NCBI RefSeq assembly: GCF_024436175.1
Contig: NZ_JANFQP010000002.1
Location: 186,001 to 250,000, forward strand
Reading direction: 5' to 3'
Source of the DNA: Kaistella montana
GTDB taxonomy: Bacteria > Bacteroidota > Bacteroidia > Flavobacteriales > Weeksellaceae
DNA: 64,000 nucleotides
Shown: positions 52,135 through 61,364 of the stretch, one piece after another
Layout: each line of letters opens with the position of its first letter
Position numbering within the stretch: position 1 is the first letter of the stretch
Translations under genes and position numbers: made by a program
Notes under the pieces: model-generated
Seen by the model: only the letters and a program-made list of their open reading frames with translations
Databases searched by the model: none
What the model was told of the DNA's origin: nothing

Positions 52135-55095
52135 ATGAAGAAACTAACAACAAGCGTTTTAGCGGTAGTTTTGACTTCGTCATTTGCACTAGTGAATGCA
52201 CAGGTTGACACCACAAAAACGCAAGATATCGAAGGCGTTGTAGTAACGGCCCTTGGTATTAAAAGAGAGAAAAAGTCGCTTACTTATTCCTCACAAGAAG
52301 TAAAAGCAGACCAAATTACTAAAGGAACTACGAACACTGGTAACGTAGCTTCTCAGTTATCTGGTAAAGTTGCAGGTTTACAGGTAAACACCAACAACAA
52401 CTTTGGGGGTTCTACCAACCTAGTAATTAGAGGATACAAATCACTTAACGGAGGTTCTCCTTTAATCGTAATTGATGGATCTCCAGTGAGCAACAGCTCC
52501 TTATCAGGGTTCTACGATTATGGTAACTTTTTATCAGACATCAACCAAGAGGATATTGAGTCCATCAACGTATTGAAAGGTGCTGCGGCTTCTGCTCTAT
52601 ATGGTGAAAGAGGTTTAAATGGTGTTATTGTTATTACAACAAAAAATGGTAGAGGTAAGAATGATGAGACTTGGGGAGTAACCTTGAGTTCAAGTGCTAA
52701 CTTTGGTGTTATTGACAAGTCTACGTTCCCTGAATACCAAACTAAATATGGTGGTGGATATGCTGGTGACGATTACAATTTTGGAAATCAGTACACTAAC
52801 TACAATGATGATGCTTCTTTAGGGCCAAAGTACGACGGTCACCAAGTTTACCACTGGGATTCATTTGATCCTTCGTCTCCAAACTATGGAAAAACTAGAC
52901 CTTACGTAGCAGGTGCTAATACTCCTATTGAGTTTTTTGACACCTCTAGTAATTATGCCAATACCATTTCCTTAGAAAAAGGAGGAGACAGATCTAACAT
53001 TTTATTGAGTTATACCAATCAGATGTTAAGTGGTATCATGCCTAACTCTGATTTGAGAAAAAACACCCTTTCAACGAAATTTAATTTTGACTTTACTGAC
53101 AAATTATCAGCAAGCATCTACTCAAGTTTGACTTTGCAAGATACTAAAGGTCGTAACGAAACTGGATATTCAGACAACTTGATGTCTAACTTCAGACAAT
53201 GGTGGAACACCGATGTTGACATTCTACAACTAAGGGATGCATACATGAGAACTGACCAGAATATTTCTTGGAACAGAAAGTCACCAACTAATGCAACACC
53301 TGCATATTGGGACAACCCATATTTCCAAAGATACCAAAGTTATCAGTCTGATGACCGTACAAGAACATTCAGTTATGCATCTACCACATACAAATTCAGT
53401 AAGAATGTAAGTGCAACAGCAAAATTGTCTTATGACTTATTAAGTATGCTTATAGAGCAGAGAGTAGCTCAAGGTTCTGTACCACGTACATTCGGTGCTG
53501 GAAATACCAACGTAACATCCGGATATTCTAAACAAAACATTAAGCAACAAGAAACTAATTTCGATTTGTTCGCAAATTATAACTTTGATTTAACTGACAA
53601 CCTTGATATTTCCGGTCTTGTAGGAGGAAACGTTAGAAGAAATCAATATGAATCAGACTATGCTTCTACAGAAGGTGGGCTAGTAATTCCTGGTTTATAT
53701 TCATTATCGAACTCTTTAGGAACAGTATTACCAACTTCAGAGACGCTTAATAAGAGCGCAACCGCGAGTCTTTTCGCTACTGCATCATTAGGCTATATGG
53801 ATACTTATTTCATCGATGGAACTTATAGAGTAGATAAATCTTCAACTTTACCAAAAGAAACCAATACTTACGGATACGGTTCTGTTGCAGGATCTATCGT
53901 ACTTTCAAATCTATTGAAACAAGATTGGTTAAGCTTCTGGAAAATTAGAGGTAACTATGCTGTAGTAGGGGGTACTGCTTCTCCATATCAGCTAAAAAAT
54001 ACCTATGGTACTTTAGGTAATTTTGCTGGAGTTGTACTTTTTGATTCTCCTAATACAAGAGCAAACAGTGAACTTAAGCCTGAAAGATCAAAAGAAGTTG
54101 AGGTTGGTATGGAAATGCAATTCTTCAAAAGAAGATTAGGTTTTGATGTAACCGCTTATCAAACTAAAACAACTGATCAGATTATCAGTCTTCCAGTTTC
54201 TTCTGGTACAGGATATGCAGCTACTGTATTTAACGCAGGTAGAATCGATAACAAAGGTATCGAAGTTTCATTAAATGCTACACCATTGAAATCTCAGGAC
54301 TTCTCTTGGGATGTAAACCTAAACTGGGCGAAAAACGTCAATGAAGTTATTGATTTAAACGGTGTTGATAACTACCAATTAGGTGCTTATCAAGGTGGGG
54401 TAACCCTTAATGCTACAGTTGGTGAAGCAATGGGTACTTTAAGAGGTACAGATTACACTTACCATGAAAATGGACAAAGAATTGTAAGAGCTAACGGTTT
54501 ATGGCAAAAATCTCCAATCAAAGTTATTGGAAATATTACTCCAGACTGGACCGGCGGTGTAAGAAACTCTTTCAGCTACAAAGGTCTTAGCTTGAGTTTC
54601 CTTATCGATGTTCAACATGGAGGTGATACATTCTCAACCGACTTATGGTATGGATATGCAGGTGGACTTTATGCAGATACCGCAGGTGATGAGTTCAGAG
54701 ATCCATCTGGAGTAGTATTACCTGGTGTTAATGCAAATGGAAATCCTAACACCACAGAAATTGGTAATGGAGCATTAGATTCTCACAGCTATTACGGCTA
54801 CCAAGCAAAAGGTTATGGAAACGCACCTAACAGTGAGTTCGTTTATGACGCTTCTTATGTAAAATTAAGAGAAGCAAGTATTTCTTACTCTCTACCTAAA
54901 AGTATATTAGCAGGAACATTCGTACAGGATGTAAGCTTATCACTAGTAGGAAGAAACTTATGGATTATCCATAAAAACTTACCATATGCAGATCCTGAAG
55001 CAGGAGTTGGTGGTGGTCTAAGATCAAGAGGTAACTCTATTGGTATTTTACCAACAACTAGGGATTTTGGTTTTAATGTTAATATTAAATTTTAA
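52135..55095 (+). CDS. SusC/RagA-type TonB-linked outer-membrane transporter
   Basis: 986 residues. Outer-membrane beta barrel that imports glycans, peptides or other nutrients with its SusD partner. Signal peptide KKLTTSVLAVVLTSSFALVNA; a TonB-box-like IEGVVVTALG; plug domain with VASQLSGKVAGLQV, NLVIRGYKSL and SINVLKGAAASALYGERGLNGVIVITTK; barrel to the C-terminal Phe (NVNIKF). The N-terminal carboxypeptidase-regulatory-like domain usual in SusC proteins is absent: the plug follows the signal peptide almost at once. susD follows after 9 bases. Confidence 0.95.
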   Translation: MKKLTTSVLAVVLTSSFALVNAQVDTTKTQDIEGVVVTALGIKREKKSLTYSSQEVKADQITKGTTNTGNVASQLSGKVAGLQVNTNNNFGGSTNLVIRGYKSLNGGSPLIVIDGSPVSNSSLSGFYDYGNFLSDINQEDIESINVLKGAAASALYGERGLNGVIVITTKNGRGKNDETWGVTLSSSANFGVIDKSTFPEYQTKYGGGYAGDDYNFGNQYTNYNDDASLGPKYDGHQVYHWDSFDPSSPNYGKTRPYVAGANTPIEFFDTSSNYANTISLEKGGDRSNILLSYTNQMLSGIMPNSDLRKNTLSTKFNFDFTDKLSASIYSSLTLQDTKGRNETGYSDNLMSNFRQWWNTDVDILQLRDAYMRTDQNISWNRKSPTNATPAYWDNPYFQRYQSYQSDDRTRTFSYASTTYKFSKNVSATAKLSYDLLSMLIEQRVAQGSVPRTFGAGNTNVTSGYSKQNIKQQETNFDLFANYNFDLTDNLDISGLVGGNVRRNQYESDYASTEGGLVIPGLYSLSNSLGTVLPTSETLNKSATASLFATASLGYMDTYFIDGTYRVDKSSTLPKETNTYGYGSVAGSIVLSNLLKQDWLSFWKIRGNYAVVGGTASPYQLKNTYGTLGNFAGVVLFDSPNTRANSELKPERSKEVEVGMEMQFFKRRLGFDVTAYQTKTTDQIISLPVSSGTGYAATVFNAGRIDNKGIEVSLNATPLKSQDFSWDVNLNWAKNVNEVIDLNGVDNYQLGAYQGGVTLNATVGEAMGTLRGTDYTYHENGQRIVRANGLWQKSPIKVIGNITPDWTGGVRNSFSYKGLSLSFLIDVQHGGDTFSTDLWYGYAGGLYADTAGDEFRDPSGVVLPGVNANGNPNTTEIGNGALDSHSYYGYQAKGYGNAPNSEFVYDASYVKLREASISYSLPKSILAGTFVQDVSLSLVGRNLWIIHKNLPYADPEAGVGGGLRSRGNSIGILPTTRDFGFNVNIKF

Positions 55096-55104
55096 TTACA
55101 AACA

Positions 55105-56556
55105 ATGAAAAAGATAATTTTTATAGCATGTAGTTTATTTGTAGCTGCAGCGACAACAATTTCTTGTGAGAGAGACATATCGAGTCTGAATGTCAATCCC
55201 AAGCAACCCGAAGTAGTACCATCACAAAACTTGGTAGCATCTTCGCAGAACTATCTTGCTACACTATGGGTTACACCGAGCGTGAATTCAAACATTAGCC
55301 GTTTCTTTACCCAGCAATGGACTGAAACACAATATGTTGACGAAACCAACTATAACTTCGTAACTAGAAACCAACCTCAAAATCATTATAATACTCTGAT
55401 GAGAGATGTTCTAGGACCATTGAAGCAAGCTAGCGTTTTCCTTGATTCTGAAGCAGAAGCTACTACCTACAGTAGTGCTGATCAAGCAAAGATCAAAACA
55501 AACAAGAAAGCTACTATTGAACTTTTATCAATTTTTGCTTGGGCAAACTTGGTAGATACTTTTGGAAATGTACCTTATACAGAAGCATTACAAAACACTA
55601 CAGATAACTTAGTTCTTCAGCCTAAATATGATGATGCAGCTGCAATTTATGCGGATTTGCAAACCAGATTAAATGCTGTTTTAGGAACTATTACTCCTAG
55701 TCTACCTGGTTATTCAACTGATGTTGTTTACAAAGGGAATATGAGCAAGTGGGTTAAATTTGCAAACACCCTAAAACTTCAAATGGGGTTAAACCTTGCT
55801 GATGTTCAACCGGCTGCTGCCAAGTCTTTGGTAGAGTCTGCTTATGCTGGAGGTGTAATCTTAGCAGCTGCGGATAGCTACAACCATCCATTTGTAGCGG
55901 GTCAATTTGCAAATCCAATTTATCAAAACCTAGTAGCGAGTGGGCGTGATGACTTTTTGCCTTCAGATGTTTATATCAATAATTTGATTGCAAAAGCGGA
56001 TCCAAGACTATCTAAATACTTTACACCATTAGCAAATGGAACATATGTTGGAGGTCCTTATGGAGAAACAGCTACTTTTAATAACTTTTCTCATATCAGT
56101 TCTACTTACACAGGTGCTGCGAATGCTGGAAAAATATTTGATGTATTGTATGTAAAATTGATGTTAGCCGAAGCTGCTGCAAGAGGATTTAATGTAGGTG
56201 GTGATGCTGCAACATTGTACGCAAGCGCAGTAAATCAGTCAATGACCGATTCTGGAGTAAGTACTGCAGATGCTGCTGCTTATTTGCTTGCACATCCATT
56301 TAATGCTGCTAACTGGAAACAGTCTATTGGTATGGAAGCTTGGGTTGCATTACACAACAGAGGATATGAATCTTGGTATTTCTTCAGAAGATTGGATTAT
56401 CCAGTACTTGAAGTACCAGGTGTAGCTGATGGATTGGTTTACAGAATGCCTTATTCTCTAAACGAATACAGCACCAATAAAACAAATGTAGAAGCTGCTG
56501 CATCTGCAATTGGTGGTGATAAGTATACAACTAAATTATTCTGGGATAAATTTTAA
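55105..56556 (+). CDS. SusD/RagB-family surface lipoprotein
   Basis: 483 residues with a lipoprotein signal (MKKIIFIACSLFVAAATTISC). Helical, TPR-like; the start NPKQPEVVPSQNLVASSQNY and the C-terminal MEAWVALHNRGYESWYFFRR fit the SusD-like_2 group, which is often linked to peptide or unknown substrates. Forms the lid of the SusC channel. No glycoside hydrolase, sulfatase or sigma factor lies nearby, so the substrate is unknown. Confidence 0.93.
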   Translation: MKKIIFIACSLFVAAATTISCERDISSLNVNPKQPEVVPSQNLVASSQNYLATLWVTPSVNSNISRFFTQQWTETQYVDETNYNFVTRNQPQNHYNTLMRDVLGPLKQASVFLDSEAEATTYSSADQAKIKTNKKATIELLSIFAWANLVDTFGNVPYTEALQNTTDNLVLQPKYDDAAAIYADLQTRLNAVLGTITPSLPGYSTDVVYKGNMSKWVKFANTLKLQMGLNLADVQPAAAKSLVESAYAGGVILAAADSYNHPFVAGQFANPIYQNLVASGRDDFLPSDVYINNLIAKADPRLSKYFTPLANGTYVGGPYGETATFNNFSHISSTYTGAANAGKIFDVLYVKLMLAEAAARGFNVGGDAATLYASAVNQSMTDSGVSTADAAAYLLAHPFNAANWKQSIGMEAWVALHNRGYESWYFFRRLDYPVLEVPGVADGLVYRMPYSLNEYSTNKTNVEAAASAIGGDKYTTKLFWDKF

Positions 56557-56576
56557 TAAAATATAGCCTAAACTTC

Positions 56577-56602
56577 AACCACTCTTCGGAGTGGTTTTTT
56601 TT
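56577..56602 (+). terminator. Terminator of susCD
   Basis: AACCACTC, TTCG tetraloop, GAGTGGTT, eight T. Almost identical to the next terminator at 57154. Confidence 0.92.
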
Positions 56603-56628
56603 ATCACACCAAAAATTATACAAATATT

Positions 56629-57126
56629 ATGAGAAAAATCAATTTAACCGGATGGCTAATTAGTATGATGCTGATTACAATTACATGTACCTCATCCAAA
56701 GTCTCTTTTGAGGAGATTCAAAACAAGATTTATAGCAACAACTTTACTTTTGTTGCGAAGAATTTCGAAAATAATACCTCCTATACCGTTCCAGCAGGTA
56801 CCGGTAGAATGACACAAACTAACCTTCCTGCTCAACCTGATGAAACCATCGGCATCCAAGTAACCCACGATAAATTAATCATAAATCTTCCATCTACAGA
56901 TCAGGAGACAACTATTAATAAATATTCGCTCAATACGACATCCGAAGATTTTACTGTAGCTCGTAAAGATTTAGACAATGGAAACATTCTGATTAATTTT
57001 TTCTTAAACGATGTGAAAGATCTTAACCTTATTAAGATGGAAGTAGAAAAAAATGGAAAAATAGATTGTTCCCTTGAAGGTCCCAATCAAAAGCCACTTT
57101 TATATACAGGGTATTTAAAGATGTAA
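56629..57126 (+). CDS. Probable DUF4251 lipoprotein
   Basis: 165 residues with an N-terminal signal ending in a candidate lipobox cysteine (MMLITITCTSS). The body (FTFVAKNFENNTSYTVPAG, LIINLPSTDQ, CSLEGPNQKPLLYTGYLK) resembles DUF4251, a Bacteroidota family of exported proteins of unknown function. Lies between two nearly identical terminators, so it is a single-gene unit behind susCD. Confidence 0.65.
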   Translation: MRKINLTGWLISMMLITITCTSSKVSFEEIQNKIYSNNFTFVAKNFENNTSYTVPAGTGRMTQTNLPAQPDETIGIQVTHDKLIINLPSTDQETTINKYSLNTTSEDFTVARKDLDNGNILINFFLNDVKDLNLIKMEVEKNGKIDCSLEGPNQKPLLYTGYLKM

Positions 57127-57153
57127 CACACTCAATTCATTGTATAAAACATT

Positions 57154-57178
57154 ACCACTCCTCGGAGTGGTTTTTTTA
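57154..57178 (+). terminator. Terminator of the DUF4251 gene
   Basis: ACCACTC, CTCG tetraloop, GAGTGGT, seven T. Confidence 0.9.
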
Positions 57179-57209
57179 TTTCCGTATATTTGCCATTCAA
57201 AATTGTAAC

Positions 57210-58988
57210 ATGAATATTAAAGATATTATTGAGCATAAAATTGCGGAGGTCATTGCATCGGTTTTTCAGATTGATGATGTGAATCAGCAAAACTCGATCA
57301 AGGTTGAGGTACAGCAAAACAAATCTGAGTTTGAAGGCGATTTTACCATCGTGACCTTCCCTCTCGTAAAGGTTTTGAAGAAAAGTCCAGACCTTATCGC
57401 AATGGAACTTGGTGATGCCCTTTCCACGCAATCCGATTTTGTGGAAAGCTTCAATGTGGTGAAAGGTTTCTTGAATCTCTCTATTAAAAAAAGTTTCTTT
57501 TCAGAGAATTTTAAATCTACTCAAGAAAACTTCGACAAAGTAGCTCCAAAGAACGAAACCGTCATGGTAGAATATTCTTCTCCCAACACCAACAAACCTC
57601 TTCACCTAGGACATATCCGAAATAATTTATTGGGTTATTCGGTAGCTCAAATCCTAAAAGCAGATGGTTATGATGTGATCAAAACCCAAATCATCAACGA
57701 TCGTGGAATCCACATCTGTAAATCGATGCTCGCTTGGGAACGTTATGGAAATGGTGAAACTCCACAATCTACCCAAATTAAAGGCGACAAGTTCGTAGGT
57801 AATTATTATGTAGAATTCGACCAACACTATAAAAAAGAAATTGCTGAACTAAAAGAGCAAGGCTACGATGAGGAAGTTGCCAAAAAGCAAGCGCCCATTA
57901 TTCAGGATGCTCAAAAAATGCTCCTCGATTGGGAGAAAGGCGACGAAAAAGTACGTACACTCTGGAAAGAAATGAACAGCTGGGTGTACGAAGGTTTCGG
58001 CGCGACTTACCAAAGATTAGGCGTGGATTTCGATCAGGTTCAGTATGAAAGCAACACTTATCTTCTAGGAAAAGACCTTATTCAGGAAGGTTTACTCAGC
58101 GGAGTGCTTTATCGCAAAGACGACGGCTCGGTTTGGTGCGACTTAACCGACGAAGGTTTGGATCAGAAATTATTGCTTCGCTCCGACGGAACTTCGGTTT
58201 ATATGACTCAGGATTTAGGAACTGCCGTTCAGCGTTTTAAAGAAAACAATATTCAGAAATTAATTTATACCGTAGGAAACGAGCAAGATTACCACTTCGA
58301 TGTTCTGTTTAAAATCCTTAAAAAATTGGGTTACCAATGGGCAGAAAATCTTTTCCACCTATCATACGGAATGGTAGAATTGCCAGAAGGGAAAATGAAA
58401 TCCCGCGAAGGAACGGTAGTTGATGCCGATGATTTGATGCAAGAAATGGTAGAAACCGCCAAAGAAAAAGCAGAAGAATTGGGAAAATTGGAAAATCTTT
58501 CCGATGAGGACAAAGAAAAGTCTTATGAAACGGTAGGTTTAGGTGCTTTGAAATATTTCATGTTGAAAGTAGATCCAAAGAAAAAAATGCTTTTCAATCC
58601 AAAAGAAAGTATCGATTTTAATGGAAATACAGGGCCTTTCATTCAATATACTTATGCACGAATTCAATCGTTGTTGAACAAAGCCAACTACTCGGAACAA
58701 GCGATTGCCGAGTATGAAATGAACGATTCTGAAAAGGAATTGGTGATGAATCTTTCCAACTTCAAAGAAGTGATTGCCAAAGCTGCGGAAACCCTTTCTC
58801 CGGCGTTGGTTGCCAACTACGTTTATGAATTGGTGAAGTCGTACAACTCCTTCTACCAAAACAATCCGATCCTGAATCAAGAAAACGAAAACACGAAAAA
58901 CTTCCGTCTTCAACTCTCGGCTCTTACTGGAAAAACGATCAGCAAAGGCCTAGAACTTCTTGGAATCGGAACTGTGGATAGAATGTAA
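57210..58988 (+). CDS. argS: Arginine--tRNA ligase
   Basis: 592 residues. Class I synthetase. The ArgRS-specific N-terminal domain (1-120) precedes the HIGH-type motif in SSPNTNKPLHLGHIRNNLLG; the KMSKS equivalent is KMKSREGTV, and the C-terminal anticodon-binding domain has NTGPFIQYTYARIQSLL. Its TAA overlaps the ATG of the next gene by one base. Confidence 0.97.
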   Translation: MNIKDIIEHKIAEVIASVFQIDDVNQQNSIKVEVQQNKSEFEGDFTIVTFPLVKVLKKSPDLIAMELGDALSTQSDFVESFNVVKGFLNLSIKKSFFSENFKSTQENFDKVAPKNETVMVEYSSPNTNKPLHLGHIRNNLLGYSVAQILKADGYDVIKTQIINDRGIHICKSMLAWERYGNGETPQSTQIKGDKFVGNYYVEFDQHYKKEIAELKEQGYDEEVAKKQAPIIQDAQKMLLDWEKGDEKVRTLWKEMNSWVYEGFGATYQRLGVDFDQVQYESNTYLLGKDLIQEGLLSGVLYRKDDGSVWCDLTDEGLDQKLLLRSDGTSVYMTQDLGTAVQRFKENNIQKLIYTVGNEQDYHFDVLFKILKKLGYQWAENLFHLSYGMVELPEGKMKSREGTVVDADDLMQEMVETAKEKAEELGKLENLSDEDKEKSYETVGLGALKYFMLKVDPKKKMLFNPKESIDFNGNTGPFIQYTYARIQSLLNKANYSEQAIAEYEMNDSEKELVMNLSNFKEVIAKAAETLSPALVANYVYELVKSYNSFYQNNPILNQENENTKNFRLQLSALTGKTISKGLELLGIGTVDRM

Positions 58989-60028
58989 TGGAACTCGATT
59001 TTTCAAAAGATATACAAATAAAATCACTTTTTCCTCAGACTGAATTTGAGGAGAAAGTGATTTCTTTTTTAGAAAACTGGTTTTCCGACACGAAGACGGT
59101 TTCGGTACAAACATCAGGTTCCACCGGCGTTCCGAAGGTTTTTGAAATCGAAAAATCGCGGATGCAAAGTTCTGCAAAGATGACTTGTGATTTTCTTGGT
59201 TTAAAAGAAGGAGACACCGCGTTGATCTGCCTTCCTGTAGAATATATTTCCGGGAAAATGATGATGGTACGCTCTATTCAGAGAAATCTGAAACTTTTTA
59301 TTGAAAGTCCATCGGCAAAGCCCCTTTCCCAACTCAATCAGGAAATTGATTTCTGTGCGATGTCGCCGCTTCAGGTTGAAAATTCATTGGAACAGCTTCA
59401 TTTCATTAAAAAAATCATCATCGGTGGTGCTCAAGTTTCGGAATCTTTAAAGCAAAAAATCGCCGACGCATTGCAAAACACCGCTTATGAAACTACGATT
59501 TACGAAACTTATGGAATGAGTGAAACCCTTTCCCACATTGCATTAAAGCAAATTTATCCAGTTTCGGAAGAATATTTTACTTTATTTGAAGGCGTTGAGA
59601 TTTCTTTGGATGAAAGAGCTTGTTTAACCATTAAAGCTCCACAACTTAACCCCGAAATTCTTCAAACGAACGATTTAGTTGAATTGAAAAACACTCAACA
59701 ATTTAAGTTTTTAGGAAGGTTTGATAATGTGATCAATTCCGCAGGTTTAAAAATCTATCCGGAACAATTGGAACATTTCATTAAACAAAAACTCTCCAAT
59801 GAGGTTGTTTTTTTAGGTTTAAAAGATGAAACTTACGGTCAAAAGCTGGTTGCAGTGATCGAAGGAGAAGAAACCGACGAACTGAAATCTCAGCTCTCCC
59901 CTATTTTACAGGAACTTTCTGAAACTTTTACGAAAAACCATGTTCCGAAGCAGACTTTTTTCCTTGACAAATTTCCCCGACTTCCGAACGGGAAAATCAA
60001 TCGGAAAGAATTGCTAACTTTGTTTTAA
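58988..60028 (+). CDS. AMP-forming acyl-CoA ligase, MenE-like
   Basis: 346 residues, short for the family. Adenylate-forming motif QTSGSTGVPK, the A5 region YETYGMSETLSHIALK and the C-terminal LGRFDNVINSAGLKIYPE with LPNGKINRKEL (catalytic Lys). Resembles the compact Bacteroidota proteins placed with O-succinylbenzoate-CoA ligase (menaquinone synthesis). No other men gene is in the window, so the substrate is an inference. Translationally coupled to argS. Confidence 0.78.
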   Translation: MELDFSKDIQIKSLFPQTEFEEKVISFLENWFSDTKTVSVQTSGSTGVPKVFEIEKSRMQSSAKMTCDFLGLKEGDTALICLPVEYISGKMMMVRSIQRNLKLFIESPSAKPLSQLNQEIDFCAMSPLQVENSLEQLHFIKKIIIGGAQVSESLKQKIADALQNTAYETTIYETYGMSETLSHIALKQIYPVSEEYFTLFEGVEISLDERACLTIKAPQLNPEILQTNDLVELKNTQQFKFLGRFDNVINSAGLKIYPEQLEHFIKQKLSNEVVFLGLKDETYGQKLVAVIEGEETDELKSQLSPILQELSETFTKNHVPKQTFFLDKFPRLPNGKINRKELLTLF

Positions 60029-60046
60029 AACCCGTTCCCTTTTACC

Positions 60047-60439
60047 ATGAGAAATTTCACGAAAGAACTTGCGTACAAAACCTCTCGCAGCAGCGGCGCA
60101 GGCGGACAAAACGTGAATAAAGTGGAAACTTCCGTAACGGTGATGTGGAACGTTGCCGACACCGAGTTTTTCAGCAGTGAAGAGGTGGAGTTGATTTTGG
60201 CCAAACTCAAAAACCGCATCAATCTGGATGGAATTCTTCAACTTACTGTTTCGGAAAGCCGCACACAGCTTCAGAATAAAAAAATAGCGACCGAAAAGAT
60301 CTTGGAATTGGTAGAGAAATCTCTCATTAAACCCAAACCTCGAAAAGCTACAAAACCTTCCAAAAGACAGATCGAAAAACGGATTACCGCGAAAAAGCAG
60401 ATTTCTGAAAAGAAGGAGAATAGGAGATTCAGGTTTTAA
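60047..60439 (+). CDS. arfB: Alternative ribosome-rescue hydrolase ArfB
   Basis: 130 residues. Releases peptides from stalled ribosomes. The GGQ motif lies at residues 19-21 (SSGAGGQNVNKVET), and the C-terminal tail is strongly basic (KPKPRKATKPSKRQIEKR), as needed for entry into the empty mRNA channel. Both features together separate it from RF1/RF2. Begins 18 bases after the ligase. Confidence 0.95.
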   Translation: MRNFTKELAYKTSRSSGAGGQNVNKVETSVTVMWNVADTEFFSSEEVELILAKLKNRINLDGILQLTVSESRTQLQNKKIATEKILELVEKSLIKPKPRKATKPSKRQIEKRITAKKQISEKKENRRFRF

Positions 60440-60481
60440 AGATTCAAGATGTCAGATTTCAGATGTCAGATTTCAGATTAG
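60440..60481. repeat. Heptanucleotide array, AGATnTC type (6 units)
   Basis: AGATTCA, AGATGTC, AGATTTC, AGATGTC, AGATTTC, AGATTAG, in strict 7-base phase, starting at the base after the arfB stop. Confidence 0.85.
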
Positions 60482-60836
60482 CTCTTGATTCTTTTTTTCA
60501 TTTGTTAATCGATGTTAAATATTTGCTTTTCAGAAAGTTATTTGTTATCTTCGTAAAAATCTTAAATCATCATGGCTTTAACGCTCTTTTTATCCGACCA
60601 CGATCGTTTATCAGGACTTCTGCAGTCATTGATGTATCTTCATACCGATTCATTTCTGAAAAGTTCCAAGGACTTTATCCATTAATCCCTGTCAGGTTCA
60701 AGACGGGGGAAACCTTCATTTTTTAACCAACCAATTCGAGGTGTGCTTTTGGCAGACAAGATATCTATTGATGTTTTGCAAAATTGCTTTGAACCTAATT
60801 TCGAATCCCATTTCATTCATTTAAAAAATAAGAATA
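60482..60836 (+). other. Promoter with interrupted short ORF upstream of the Gre-domain gene
   Basis: No confident gene. A promoter match lies at 60523-60553. ATG 60571 opens a 37-codon ORF (MALTLFLSDHDRLSGLLQSL...) that stops at TAA 60682-60684; the same frame then stays open for 53 codons to TAA 60844, overlapping the next start codon. Either a small gene with a long leader, or a gene broken by a stop. Neither part was recognised. Confidence 0.4.
60523..60553 (+). promoter_or_regulatory. Promoter upstream of the Gre-domain gene
   Basis: TTG (60523-60525), 20 bases, TATCTTCG (60546-60553). Confidence 0.55.
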
Positions 60837-61217
60837 ATGTCCAATAAAATCATTTTAACAACAGGAATTTACGACGCAATAAAAGATCATTTAAGAAGAA
60901 AAAAAGTAAGTATAAATGAAGAAGTACGATTGACTTCCGAACTCCGAAATGCGCAACAAGTTCGTAGAAGAGCTTTGCCGGAAGATGTGGTGACCGTGAA
61001 CCGAAAAGTAACGATCAAAGATCTGAGCCAAAACAAGGAAGAAGAATATATTTTTGTGGGAATCGCTGAGGCCAGACCGAAGAAAAACAAACACTCTATT
61101 TTGTCGGATATGGCATTAGCAACAGTAGGATATAAAGTAGGTGATGTAATTGAATGGCCTTTCCGAGATGGAGAAAGAAGAATCGAAATCTTGAAGGTAG
61201 AACATTGGCAGAATTAA
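60837..61217 (+). CDS. GreA/GreB C-terminal domain protein
   Basis: 126 residues. Ends in the FKBP-like Gre C-terminal domain (KVTIKDLSQNKEEEYIFVG and KVGDVIEWPFRDGERRIEILKV). The N-terminal part is short and basic rather than the full Gre coiled coil, so it is closer to Rnk-type RNA-polymerase-binding regulators than to a real GreA. A separate greA is expected elsewhere. Ends at a strong terminator. Confidence 0.8.
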   Translation: MSNKIILTTGIYDAIKDHLRRKKVSINEEVRLTSELRNAQQVRRRALPEDVVTVNRKVTIKDLSQNKEEEYIFVGIAEARPKKNKHSILSDMALATVGYKVGDVIEWPFRDGERRIEILKVEHWQN

Positions 61218-61250
61218 TATACATTTCTTCATTTCAAATAAATCAAATTA

Positions 61251-61285
61251 AAAAGTACAGTCTTTGAACAGGGCTGTACTTTTTT
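61251..61285 (+). terminator. Terminator of the Gre-domain gene
   Basis: AAAAAGTACAG (61251-61261), loop of 13 bases, CTGTACTTTTT (61275-61285). Confidence 0.85.
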
Positions 61286-61339
61286 TATCGAAAGAAAAAG
61301 CTTTTAAATTTAGCAGATTCCGATTCCAACCTAAAATAT

Positions 61340-61347
61340 TATCTTTG
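61340..61347 (+). promoter_or_regulatory. -7 element of the deoxyhypusine-synthase-like gene
   Basis: TATCTTTG, exact -7 match, 17 bases before the ATG. Confidence 0.6.
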
Positions 61348-61364
61348 CAAAAACAATTAGAGCA

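Noticed and set aside
60463-60726. ORF of 87 residues after arfB
   Set aside because: Its start lies within the heptamer repeat and upstream of the only good promoter; no recognisable pattern.
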